A stretch of DNA of 64,000 nucleotides from Archangium violaceum (GTDB lineage Bacteria; Myxococcota; Myxococcia; Myxococcales; Myxococcaceae), in the NCBI RefSeq assembly GCF_016887565.1, contig NZ_CP069396.1:2507001-2571000 (forward strand). The letters are read 5' to 3'. The notes under the pieces were generated by a model. It saw only the letters and a list, made by a program, of their open reading frames with translations, did not search any database and was not told the origin of the DNA. Of the stretch, positions 47,698 to 55,292 are shown piece after piece (the stretch's first letter is position 1; each line of letters opens with the position of its first letter). The translations under genes were made by a program, and so were the position numbers.

Positions 47698-47838
47698 ATG
47701 CGGCCGGAACCGAAGCAGCCACTTCCCAAGAAGCCCTATCGTCCTCCCCGGGTGAGGTCCGAGCGCATCATCGTGCCGGACCTGTTCCAGCCGACGAACT
47801 GCGACCCCTTCGGTGACCCGCGCCCCGAGTGCCTGTAG
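47698..47838 (+). CDS. 46-residue candidate RiPP precursor peptide
   Basis: A short gene between the FG-GAP lipoprotein (12-base gap) and the kinase gene (9-base gap). The product starts 'MRPEPKQPLPKKPYRPPRV', continues 'RSERIIVPDLFQPT' and ends 'NCDPFGDPRPECL'. The KKPYxxPxV-xSE element resembles the YxxPxL leader motif recognised by PqqD-like domains in lasso-peptide systems and in related small peptides. The C-terminal part, with two Cys (residues 38 and 45), Asn, Asp and Pro-Gly turns, would be the core. All three reading-frame neighbours support this being a real gene: tight spacing, common strand and a partner PqqD-like protein in the same operon. Modification and function are inferred. 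Confidence 0.65.
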   Translation: MRPEPKQPLPKKPYRPPRVRSERIIVPDLFQPTNCDPFGDPRPECL

Positions 47839-47847
47839 GTCCGGAGC

Positions 47848-48624
47848 ATGGCGCGGGTGTGTTTCGGCCGATGGGTGTGCGAGGTCGAGGACGCGCTCCT
47901 CGACGCGGCCCGCCCCCGGTGCGGTTACGAGCCCTTCCTCGTGGAGGAGGGGCGGCCACGGCTGAGGCTTTGGCGGCGGGCTGACCTGGGCGAGGGGGCC
48001 CGGCCCTTCCAGCCGGGACAGCCCTCGCTCGGCGCCGTTCAAGTGGAGGAGGAGGGGCTGGGGACGGATGCGCCCCTGGAGCTCCTCTCGGCGGAGCTCG
48101 CGCTGCGAGCGCTCTTCCAGCTCGCCATCCTGCGCCAGGGAGGTCTCTGCCTGCATGCCGCTGGCGTGGCCTTCGGTGAGGCGGCGGTGGTGGCCCTGGG
48201 TCCCAGTGGAGCGGGTAAGTCCACCCTCTCGCGGCTTTGCGTCCAATCGGGCCGGGCCGGGCTGCTCTCGGACGAGGTGGTGGCGCTGCTGCCGGACGGC
48301 CTCGTGTGCGGCAGTCCCTTCCGCTCGGAGCCGGACCTGCCGGCCTCGCGCGCCGAGGCTCGCCTGCACGCCTTCCTGTTGCTGGAGAAGGGGCCGGCCG
48401 AATCGTTGTCCCCGGTGCGCCCGGCGGCCCTGGTGGCGCCGCTGCTCGGACAGGTGTTCCAAGGGGAGGGAGTCACGGGGCTGAGCCTCGGAGCCGGGAC
48501 GCTGCCGAGGTTGGGTGGCCTGATGGCGCCGGCTCCGGGTTTCCGCCTGATGTTCCGCAAGGACCCGGCCGTGGCGGGCTTCCTTGACGAGTGGGTGCAT
48601 GGCCTCTCGCCGTCCCGAAGCTGA
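47848..48624 (+). CDS. HPr-kinase/phosphorylase-like protein (peptide kinase candidate)
   Basis: A 258-residue protein with a C-terminal P-loop domain of HPrK type: 'GGLCLHAAGVAFGEAAVVAL' leading into Walker A GPSGAGKST (118-126), and 'LLSDEVVALL' with Asp142-Glu143 as the Walker B-like acid pair; 'GSPF' follows. The N-terminal 90 residues replace the HprK regulatory domain with an unrecognised one. HprK phosphorylates a serine of HPr; relatives encoded with PqqD-like proteins phosphorylate or otherwise modify peptide substrates, e.g. lasso peptide kinases. No HPr gene is here, and the neighbour is a small peptide. The C-terminal ten residues overlap the next gene. Confidence 0.8.
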   Translation: MARVCFGRWVCEVEDALLDAARPRCGYEPFLVEEGRPRLRLWRRADLGEGARPFQPGQPSLGAVQVEEEGLGTDAPLELLSAELALRALFQLAILRQGGLCLHAAGVAFGEAAVVALGPSGAGKSTLSRLCVQSGRAGLLSDEVVALLPDGLVCGSPFRSEPDLPASRAEARLHAFLLLEKGPAESLSPVRPAALVAPLLGQVFQGEGVTGLSLGAGTLPRLGGLMAPAPGFRLMFRKDPAVAGFLDEWVHGLSPSRS

Positions 48625-49570
48625 GTGGGTGGCCTTCCTCGAGGCGAGCTCCCCGGGGACGCGCCTCTGGGTGCGTGGGGCGGGGCGGAGCATGTACCCG
48701 CTGCTGCGCGGTGGTGATGCCATCCAGGTGGAGCGCTGCTCGGATGTCTCCAGGATGCGGCCCGGGGACATCGCGCTCGTCCGGGTGAAGGAACGGGGAC
48801 TCGCGGCCCACGTGGTGTCCTCCGTGGCTCCGCTGAGTACGCGGTCCTTCCTCGGGCGCCTGGACGAGGGCCCCGTGCATTTGCTGGGACGGGTGGTCGC
48901 GGTACGACGCTTGGGGCTTCGCCTGCCGGTGGGGGGACGGCTCGCGCCGCTGTTGCTGATCGTCCACCGGGCGAGTGCTCGCGCGGCGGGCAGCCCTCAC
49001 CTTCGCCGGAGCGTCCAGGTGTTGCGGCGCATCACCTCTTCTCCGGCCACGCGCGAGATGCGGCGGCGGTGGCTCGGTCCCATCGAGGTGCGGCCCCTCG
49101 GCCCGGAGGACGCCGAGGCGCTGCTGCTCTACGCGGGGCATGCCCTGCGGGGGCCCACGGCTTTCCTGGGCGATGCGCTGCGGGAGCGCTGGTCCCTGGA
49201 GGACGGAGCGGTGGGAGCCTTCACCGCCCGAGGACGGATGGTGGGTTTCGCGGCTCGGGAAGGGGAGTGGTTGCGTTACCTCCACGTGACGGAGGAAGCG
49301 CGGCGGCTCGGAGTGGGAACGCGGCTGCTCGGGGTGCTGCTGGAAGGTGCCGCCTCCCGACGAAGTGTCCTGGTGCTGCGCGCGGCGGTGCGGGAAGAGG
49401 AGGTGGCCTGCCGGGAGTTCATGGCTGGCGCTGGCTTCCTCGAGGTGCCTGGAGGGCACGGGGCGGAGCGCCGGAGCCCGCCGTGGAGTCCATCCGGAGG
49501 TACCTGGCGGGAGCTCGTGCGCCCCCTGGGGGATGAAGCCACCCCCCCATTGCGTCGGCCCGAAGGGTAG
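48599..49570 (+). CDS. S24/S26 signal-peptidase-like domain fused to GNAT acetyltransferase
   Basis: A 323-residue fusion. Residues about 10-125 are S24/S26-like: 'GRSMYPLLRGGDAIQVER' with candidate catalytic Ser31, 'MRPGDIALVRVKERGLAAHVV' with His71 where many family members have Lys or Arg (a Ser/His dyad as in SipW-type signal peptidases), and 'LLGRVVAV'. The linker is basic ('SPHLRRSVQVLRRITSS'). Residues about 163-310 are a GNAT acetyltransferase, with motif A 'LRYLHVTEEARRLGVGTRLL' (RRLGVG binds acetyl-CoA) and 'CREFMAGAGFLEV'. No transmembrane anchor is evident. An in-frame GTG at 48584 is an alternative; overlap with the kinase gene is 26 bases. A role in leader removal and acetylation of the neighbouring peptide is inference. 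Confidence 0.75.
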   Translation: MASRRPEAEWVAFLEASSPGTRLWVRGAGRSMYPLLRGGDAIQVERCSDVSRMRPGDIALVRVKERGLAAHVVSSVAPLSTRSFLGRLDEGPVHLLGRVVAVRRLGLRLPVGGRLAPLLLIVHRASARAAGSPHLRRSVQVLRRITSSPATREMRRRWLGPIEVRPLGPEDAEALLLYAGHALRGPTAFLGDALRERWSLEDGAVGAFTARGRMVGFAAREGEWLRYLHVTEEARRLGVGTRLLGVLLEGAASRRSVLVLRAAVREEEVACREFMAGAGFLEVPGGHGAERRSPPWSPSGGTWRELVRPLGDEATPPLRRPEG

Positions 49571-49601
49571 GCCAAAAGCACGGGGCATCCTTCCTCCTTC
49601 A

Positions 49602-49616
49602 TGAGAACGATTCTCG
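49602..49616 (+). promoter_or_regulatory. Fur-like palindrome upstream of the second DMT transporter
   Basis: TGAGAACGATTCTCG is an inverted repeat (GAGAA/TTCTC, 3-base centre) matching the 7-1-7 Fur consensus at about 10 of 14 positions. It lies four bases before the GTG of the transporter gene and would block its transcription or translation. It could instead be part of a -10 region or chance. Confidence 0.35.
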
Positions 49617-49620
49617 CCCC

Positions 49621-50550
49621 GTGAGCAGCCCCTCTTCCTCTCCGACGAACGACACCTCCCGCTTCCGGGCGGACGGGGCCCTGCTCCTCATCACCGCTTT
49701 CTGGGGCACCACCTTCGTGGTGGTGAAGGGAGCGCTCGGCCATGGGGATCCGTACTCCTTCCTCACGCTGCGCTTCACGCTCGGTGCGCTGGCGCTCACG
49801 GCTGTCGCCCGGCGCCAGATGCTCGTCCCCCAGACGCTGCGCCGGGGGCTGTTGCTGGGGGTGTTCCTCTTCCTCGGCTTCGTGCTGCAGACGGTGGGGC
49901 TGGTGTCCACCACGCCCTCGCGCTCGGCCTTCATCACCGGGCTGTACGTGGTCTTCGTCCCGCTGCTGGGACTGGCCCTCTTCCGGAGGATGCCGCGCGT
50001 CACCTCGTGGGTGGGCGTGGTGCTGGCGGCGGTGGGCCTGCGCTATCTCACCGGCGCGGACGTGGGCGAGGGGGGGTTGTCCTCGGGTGACTGGCTGACG
50101 CTGGGCTGCGCGGTGGCCTACGCCCTCCACATCCTCCTCACCGAGCGCTACGCGCCGAAGTCGGGAGTGGTGCCGCTCGTGGCCGTGCAGTTGTGGGTGG
50201 TGGCCGTGCTGTCCGCGCTCTGCCTGCCCTTCACCGAGACACGGGTGGAGTGGGCGCCCATCTTCATCGTGGCGGTGGCCTTCTGTGGCCTCATCGCCAG
50301 CGCGATGGCCCTGTGCGTGCAGACGTGGGCGCAGGCGCGCACCACCGCCGTGCGCGTGGCGCTCATCTGCTCCATGGAGCCCGTCTTCACGGCGGTGTAC
50401 TCGGTGGGGCTCGGCTACGAGATGCTCGGCGTGCGCGAGTGGGTGGGCGGTGGCCTCATCGTGTCGGGCGTGCTGGTGGCCGAGCTGGGAGGCCATCTGC
50501 TCGGCCGCCTGCGCGCGCGCGGGGCCGCCGAGCAGCTCCCAGACGTGTAG
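49621..50550 (+). CDS. EamA/DMT-family transporter
   Basis: A 309-residue membrane protein with about ten helices in two EamA repeats: 'ALLLITAFWGTTFVVVKGAL' at the N-terminus and 'LICSMEPVFTAVYSVGLGYE' followed by 'GGGLIVSGVLVAELGG' in the second repeat. Start is GTG. Sequence differs clearly from the DMT transporter at 17119. It follows the peptide-modification locus by 50 bases and might export its product, but the Fur-like site in the gap suggests separate regulation. Substrate unknown. Confidence 0.88.
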   Translation: MSSPSSSPTNDTSRFRADGALLLITAFWGTTFVVVKGALGHGDPYSFLTLRFTLGALALTAVARRQMLVPQTLRRGLLLGVFLFLGFVLQTVGLVSTTPSRSAFITGLYVVFVPLLGLALFRRMPRVTSWVGVVLAAVGLRYLTGADVGEGGLSSGDWLTLGCAVAYALHILLTERYAPKSGVVPLVAVQLWVVAVLSALCLPFTETRVEWAPIFIVAVAFCGLIASAMALCVQTWAQARTTAVRVALICSMEPVFTAVYSVGLGYEMLGVREWVGGGLIVSGVLVAELGGHLLGRLRARGAAEQLPDV

Positions 50551-50648
50551 CACGGGCCCGCTCCTCCGCCTGCCCGACGCTCGGGTTCGCGGAGCGGTGG
50601 ACGAGAAGGCGCACGAGCCGCGGGGACACGCTATACCCGACGACTCCC

Positions 50649-51626
50649 ATGAGCGTCGAGCTGCGAAGGAACGGACTGCACCTGGCTGGGACGCCGCTGG
50701 CGCTGGATGCCACGCGCAAGTCCCCGCTGTCCTTCGTCAGCCACGCGCACTCGGACCACATCGCCCGGCACGAGCGCACCATCGCCACCGCCGCCACCCT
50801 GCGCCTCATGGCGCACCGGCTGGGCACGCTCAGCGCGCCGCTGCCGGCCCCCTACGGCCGACCCTTCGCGCTGGGCTCGCTGACGCTGGAGCTGCTGCCC
50901 GCGGGCCACGTGCTCGGCAGTGCCCAGCTGCGCGTCACCCGCGAGGACGGCCGGCGCATCGTCTACACGGGCGACATCAACCTCGCGCCCTCGCTCACGG
51001 CCGAGCCCGCCCAGGTGGCCGAGTGCGACACGCTCATCATCGAGTCCACCTTCGGGCACCCGCGCTACGTCTTCCCGCCGAGGGAGGAGGTGCTGGGGCA
51101 GGTGGAGTCCTGGGTGCGCCGGCACCAGGAGCGCGGCGCGGTGCCGGTGCTGCTGGCCTACGCGCTGGGCAAGAGCCAGGAGGCGATGAAGTACCTGTCG
51201 GACCGGGGCTTCCCGCTGGTGGCCCACGCCTCCATCTACGAGGTGACGAAGCTGTACGGGGAGCTCGGTGTCCCCATCGAGCCGCTGCGCCGCTTCGACG
51301 GGCGCGTGGAGCCGGGCGAGGTGCTCTTCTTCCCGCCGCACCAGGCGCGGGGTGGGGCCCTGGCACCGCTCTGGCCGCGCGCCACCGCCGTCCTCACGGG
51401 CTGGGCGGTGGACGGGCCGGGGGCCACGCGACGCTATGGCGCGGACGTGGCCTTCCCGCTGTCGGACCATGCCGACAGCCCGTCGCTGGTGCGCTACGTG
51501 AAGGCCACGGGAGCCCGCGACGTCATCACCCTGCACGGCTTCGCCGAGGAGCTGGCCGAGGTGCTGCGCGGGGAGGGCCTGGATGCGCGGGCGCTCGGGC
51601 AGCCCAAGCAGCTGGCGCTCCTGTGA
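50649..51626 (+). CDS. MBL-fold beta-CASP-like exonuclease
   Basis: A 325-residue metallohydrolase related to CPSF/RNA-processing nucleases and to ligase-associated DNA exonucleases. Visible motifs: 'FVSHAHSDHIA' (HxHxDH), 'GHVLGSAQL', 'YTGDIN', 'IIESTFGHPRY', 'LLAYALGKSQEAM' in the beta-CASP-like insertion, 'LSDHADSPSLV' and a terminal 'TLHG'. Cytoplasmic; probably acts on RNA or DNA 3' ends. No ligase gene is adjacent, so the ligase-associated role cannot be assumed. The ATG at 50649 was chosen from the conserved N-terminus; the longer frame overlaps the transporter. Confidence 0.85.
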   Translation: MSVELRRNGLHLAGTPLALDATRKSPLSFVSHAHSDHIARHERTIATAATLRLMAHRLGTLSAPLPAPYGRPFALGSLTLELLPAGHVLGSAQLRVTREDGRRIVYTGDINLAPSLTAEPAQVAECDTLIIESTFGHPRYVFPPREEVLGQVESWVRRHQERGAVPVLLAYALGKSQEAMKYLSDRGFPLVAHASIYEVTKLYGELGVPIEPLRRFDGRVEPGEVLFFPPHQARGGALAPLWPRATAVLTGWAVDGPGATRRYGADVAFPLSDHADSPSLVRYVKATGARDVITLHGFAEELAEVLRGEGLDARALGQPKQLALL

Positions 51627-51640
51627 GCCTTCGAAAAGAC

Positions 51641-51674
51641 GACCGGGGACACGGCGCGAGCCGTGTCCCCGGTC
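51641..51674. terminator. 15-bp perfect hairpin between convergent genes
   Basis: GACCGGGGACACGGC (51641-51655) pairs completely with GCCGTGTCCCCGGTC (51660-51674) across the tetraloop GCGA. It follows the exonuclease stop by 14 bases and faces the convergent DUF4382 gene, so it can serve both. No U-tract. Confidence 0.65.
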
Positions 51675-51719
51675 GGGAGTCCCACCTGAAGGGGGGTAAA
51701 CAGGGGGACGCGTCCTGGA

Positions 51720-52646
51720 TTACTGCGCCGAGGCCGAGGTGAGGATGAAGGCCTGCGTCTGGTCCTGGCCGGAGGCGATGGTGACGGGGGCCGGCACGGA
51801 CGGGTTGGTGGTGAAGCTCACGCCCGCGGGGGCCACGAAGTTGATCTTGTAGTTGCCGGGGACGAGGAACTTGAAGCTGGCCTCGAACACGCCGTCGCCG
51901 TTGGCGTCCGTCAGGGCGAGCTCCTCGGCGGCGGGGGCGGCGGCGCCGTCGGCGTCGGCCTCGGCGGTGAGCGTGGCCCTGAACTGGCCGAGCGTCACGG
52001 CCTGCTCATTGATGACGGGCAGGGTCACCTCGGCGCCCTTGGCCAGGGTCACGTTCACGCTGCCGCTGAAGGTGATGTCCGCGCCCTTGATGACCGGCTT
52101 CATCACCCACTTGTCGCCCTGGCCGCGCTCCTTGCCGAAGCTCTGCGCCACGTCGAAGTCCACGAGGATGACCTTCTGCTCGCCGGAGATCTCCACGTCG
52201 CCGTCGAACTTCACCTTCAGGCCGGAGGAGCTGAAGCTGGGCGTCTGCAGCTTGCCGGCGACCTTGGCGCCCTCGGGCAGACCCGCGTAGTTGTCCTCGG
52301 TGGCGTAGATGAGCGTGCTGCCGTCGGCCTGCTCCACCTCGATATAGGCGCCGGAGATGACGAAGCGCAGCTCGGAGTAGTTGCCGGCCGGGACCACCGC
52401 GTCCTTCACGATGTCCTTCGTGTCGTTGGCCAGGGAGATCAGGTTGGTGGTCGTCGCCTCGTCGCTGAGCACCACCTTGCCATCCGCGCCCTGGAGGTAG
52501 ACCTCCGAGATGGTGACGACGGCCTTCTTGAAGTCGCCGGGGGCGTCGGTCAGCTTGATGGTGACCTGGCTGTCGCCGCCGCAGCCGGTGAGCAGGCCGA
52601 AGGTGAGCGCGAACAGGCTGAGCGTCAGAAGCTGGATGCGTTTCAT
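51720..52646 (-). CDS. DUF4382-domain lipoprotein
   Basis: A 308-residue lipoprotein (lipobox 'LLTGC', Cys22). Residues about 27-165 fit the DUF4382 family: 'VTIKLTDAPGDFKKAVVTIS' with 'YLQGADGKVVL', and 'PAGNYSELRFVISGAYIEV'. The C-terminal part is a carboxypeptidase-regulatory-like beta sandwich ('LTDANGDGVFEASFKFLVPG'). Presumably surface or periplasmic; the role of the family is unknown. It is transcribed toward the exonuclease gene and stops at the shared hairpin. Confidence 0.82.
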   Translation of the reverse strand: MKRIQLLTLSLFALTFGLLTGCGGDSQVTIKLTDAPGDFKKAVVTISEVYLQGADGKVVLSDEATTTNLISLANDTKDIVKDAVVPAGNYSELRFVISGAYIEVEQADGSTLIYATEDNYAGLPEGAKVAGKLQTPSFSSSGLKVKFDGDVEISGEQKVILVDFDVAQSFGKERGQGDKWVMKPVIKGADITFSGSVNVTLAKGAEVTLPVINEQAVTLGQFRATLTAEADADGAAAPAAEELALTDANGDGVFEASFKFLVPGNYKINFVAPAGVSFTTNPSVPAPVTIASGQDQTQAFILTSASAQ

Positions 52647-52748
52647 GGAGGGTGCTCCGGGGTTTGGAAGGAGGGCTTCATGAGCCCGTGGGCTCATGCC
52701 ACTCCCCCAAAGCACTCCCCGTGCCGCGCTCCAACCCCTTGAAATCAG

Positions 52749-52778
52749 GCCCGCCGGGCTGTCGAACGCCCGGCGGGT
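52749..52778 (-). terminator. hairpin after the pentapeptide-repeat gene
   Basis: GCCCGCCGGG (52749-52758) and CCCGGCGGGT (52769-52778) form a stem of nine to ten pairs with a 10-base loop, in the 3' region of the minus-strand gene ending at 52814. Confidence 0.5.
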
Positions 52779-52813
52779 GTACCGGATGGGACAGGGGAAG
52801 TGTCCCGGGCCGT

Positions 52814-54283
52814 TCACTCGCCCGGCGACTGGACGATGAGCTTCTCCTTGCCGCACACGTCGCAGCGCAAGTGGACGAAGAGGTCCTCCTCGCTCTCCTC
52901 GGGCACCTCGCCCTCGGGGACGCCCAGCTCGCTCTTGCCCAGCGCGGGCACCTTCTTGGGGATGTCCTCGGCGCTCAGCGACTGCACGTAGGTCATCTCC
53001 CGGTCGTGGCACTCGCGCGTCTCGGGGCCGGTGAGCCACGCGGGCTCCATGCCCTCGGGGAGCCGGCCGATGAGCTCCAGGTGCGAGAGGGCCTCGGCCA
53101 GGTACGCCAGGCGGCGCAGCCGGGCCTCCTCGGGGAGGGCGGCGAACACCTGGAAGCCCTCGAGCAGCGCCTGCCGGTCCTCGCCGGTGGCCAGCTGCGC
53201 CAGCTCCATGGCGGCGTCGGCGGACTCCAGGGCCTCCTCCCAGTTGTTCTCCGGGGTGAAGCCGGCCTCCAGCAGCGCGGTGTACAGCTGCGTGGCGGCG
53301 AGCCGGCGGCGCACCTCGTGGGTGTGCTCCACCACCTCCTGGGGGAGCCGCAGCTCCAGCAGGGCGCCCGTGGTGCGCGGGTCCACCGAGCCGGTGAGGT
53401 CATCCACCTGCAGCTCCTCGCGCAGGGCGCCCTTGATGGCCTTGGCCGCGGAGAAGCGGAAGGAGGGCACCACGCCCACCTCGCGCAGGTACATGGCGGC
53501 GAGGTTGGCGTCCTTGGAGCCCATGCGCAGCGAGCGCTGGGCGCGCTCCACGGCGCCGGGGTCCGCGGCGGGCTTCTTGTTCTCCAGGCGCGTCTTCACC
53601 GACTCGCGGTAGAGCGTCTCCAGGGAGGAGCCAGGGGGCAGGCGCGCGGGCAGTAGCGGGCGCAGGCCGGGCACGTCCAGCACCCAGAGGGGCGGGGCGC
53701 CGAGGCGCTTGAGGGCGCGGAAGAAGAGCTGACCCGGGTTGTCCTGGGGCTTGAAGGGGGGCAGCTCGTTCTCCGAGGGCTGCTCGGCGGCGGGCGCCAG
53801 GAGGGCACCGGGGCCCATCACCCGGTCGCGCTGCTCGCGGGTGAAGGCGGTGATGCCCTGCACCGGGGGAGGCGGGGGAGGTGGGGGCTCCTGACCATCC
53901 AGGCCGGTGACGCGGTCCATGTCCACGTCCTCGAAGTCCGCCTCGTCCACGCCCTTGGCGCCGGTGAAGTCACAGCGCAGCAGCTTGAGCTTCTCGAAGG
54001 TGGCGCCCTCCAGGTTGGCGCCCCGGAAGTCACAGTCCTGGAGGCGGCCGCCGTGGAAGTAGGCGTTGGAGAGGTCCGTGTCGCGGAAGTTCACCTTGGA
54101 CAGGTCGCAGCGCTCCCACTCACTGCCCACCAGTCCCAGACCCGACAGGTCGGCATTGGCGGAGAAGAGCTGGGTGAAGGTCGCGCCCGTGTGCTCGGTG
54201 GGCACCTTGCCGGCCTTGCGCAGTCGGTTCCATTCCGCGCTTCCGTTCTGAAGGAGCTGTTCAATCGTGGGGGCTTTCGGCAT
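52814..54283 (-). CDS. pentapeptide-repeat protein
   Basis: A 489-residue cytoplasmic protein. Residues about 40-120 contain pentapeptide-type A(D/N)LxX repeats ('FSANADLSGLGL', 'CDLSKVNFRDTDLSNAYFHG', 'CDFRGANLEGATFEKLKLLR'), which form a right-handed beta-helix. A Pro-rich linker ('PPPPPPPPV') separates a larger alpha-helical region with no recognised domain, ending in 'LRCDVCGKEKLIV', a CxxC pair that might bind metal with other residues. Function unknown. It is divergent from the pseudouridine synthase with only 43 bases between the starts. Confidence 0.75.
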   Translation of the reverse strand: MPKAPTIEQLLQNGSAEWNRLRKAGKVPTEHTGATFTQLFSANADLSGLGLVGSEWERCDLSKVNFRDTDLSNAYFHGGRLQDCDFRGANLEGATFEKLKLLRCDFTGAKGVDEADFEDVDMDRVTGLDGQEPPPPPPPPVQGITAFTREQRDRVMGPGALLAPAAEQPSENELPPFKPQDNPGQLFFRALKRLGAPPLWVLDVPGLRPLLPARLPPGSSLETLYRESVKTRLENKKPAADPGAVERAQRSLRMGSKDANLAAMYLREVGVVPSFRFSAAKAIKGALREELQVDDLTGSVDPRTTGALLELRLPQEVVEHTHEVRRRLAATQLYTALLEAGFTPENNWEEALESADAAMELAQLATGEDRQALLEGFQVFAALPEEARLRRLAYLAEALSHLELIGRLPEGMEPAWLTGPETRECHDREMTYVQSLSAEDIPKKVPALGKSELGVPEGEVPEESEEDLFVHLRCDVCGKEKLIVQSPGE

Positions 54284-54326
54284 GGACCCGAATTTATCGG
54301 TGTGGTGAGGTCCGTACGCCAGTCAA

Positions 54327-55292
54327 ATGATCGAGTTCCGAATCGAGGAAGACAGCGCGGGCATGCGGTTGGACAAGTTCCTCCGCAAGAAGCTCGCGAA
54401 CGTGCCCACCTCCCACCTCTTCAAGATGATTCGCGTGAAGAAGGTACGGGTGAACGGCAAGCGGGCTCAGCCCGAGCAGCCCCTTGCGGCCGGAGACACC
54501 ATCTCCATCCGGGGGACACAGGAGCAGCTGCTCGCGCCGGCCGGCCCCGAGGAGCGCAAACCCCCACCCCCACCCCCCGTGGACCCCAGCGAGCTGGTCA
54601 TCCTCATGGAGGATGACTGGATGATGGCGGTGGACAAGCCGAGTGGGATGGCCGTCCACACCGGGAGTGGCATCACCGGGGGGACGCTGGTGGACTACGT
54701 CCGGGCCCACCTGGGGCCCAAGGCGGTGAGAAACGACTTCGCGGCCAGCCCCGCTCACCGGCTGGACAGGGAGACGAGCGGCGTCATCCTGGTGGCCAAG
54801 CGCCGGCCGGCGATGGTCCACTTCACGGAACTCTTCACCAACGGACACCCCCGCAAGAGGTATCTGACACTGGTCAAAGGGAAGATGCCGAAGGATTCGG
54901 GCGTCATTAACCTCCCGCTCGCCGAACACCAGCAGACGGCCGAGTCCAAGGCCCGTCGCGGGGTGAACATGCAGGAGGCCGTGACGCGATGGAAGGTCAT
55001 CAAGCAGTCGGGCGAGGCAGCCCTCCTCTCCTGCGTCATCGAGACCGGACGCACTCATCAGATAAGAAGGCATCTGGCCGCCATCGGACATCCGGTGGCG
55101 GGGGACAAGAAGTACGGTGACTTCGCCTTCAATCGGGAAGTCCGGGCCCGGTGGGGCCTGAAGCGTTTGTTCCTGCACGCCGAGTTCATCGAATTTCCCC
55201 ACCCGGCTCATGGGGGCAAGGTGGCGGTGGAGGCGCGAATGCCCCCGGAGTTGAAGGACGTGTTGAAGCGAGCCGCGCTGGAACCCTCATGA
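54327..55292 (+). CDS. RluA-family pseudouridine synthase
   Basis: A 321-residue RNA-modifying enzyme. An S4 RNA-binding domain (about 12-70, 'MRLDKFLRKKL', 'KKVRVNGKRAQP') precedes the catalytic domain with the RluA motif HRLDRETSG containing catalytic Asp147, and 'GRTHQIRRHLAAIGHPVAGD' (in part) near the C-terminus. It most resembles RluC/RluD-type 23S rRNA synthases; the target site is not determined. It overlaps the downstream PBP gene by four bases (ATGA). Confidence 0.93.
   Translation: MIEFRIEEDSAGMRLDKFLRKKLANVPTSHLFKMIRVKKVRVNGKRAQPEQPLAAGDTISIRGTQEQLLAPAGPEERKPPPPPPVDPSELVILMEDDWMMAVDKPSGMAVHTGSGITGGTLVDYVRAHLGPKAVRNDFAASPAHRLDRETSGVILVAKRRPAMVHFTELFTNGHPRKRYLTLVKGKMPKDSGVINLPLAEHQQTAESKARRGVNMQEAVTRWKVIKQSGEAALLSCVIETGRTHQIRRHLAAIGHPVAGDKKYGDFAFNREVRARWGLKRLFLHAEFIEFPHPAHGGKVAVEARMPPELKDVLKRAALEPS

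Noticed and set aside
47848-48624. Bona fide HPr kinase/phosphorylase of the PTS
   Set aside because: The usual N-terminal regulatory domain is absent and no HPr or PTS genes are nearby; the P-loop domain is retained only.
44758-48771. 1337-codon open frame antisense to the FG-GAP lipoprotein and kinase genes
   Set aside because: Arg/His-rich composition without domains; a by-product of high-GC codon bias. The sense frames have clear domains.
41489-49570. Interpretation of the locus as a classical lasso peptide cluster
   Set aside because: The leader motif is lasso-like, but no asparagine-synthetase-like cyclase or transglutaminase-like protease is present.
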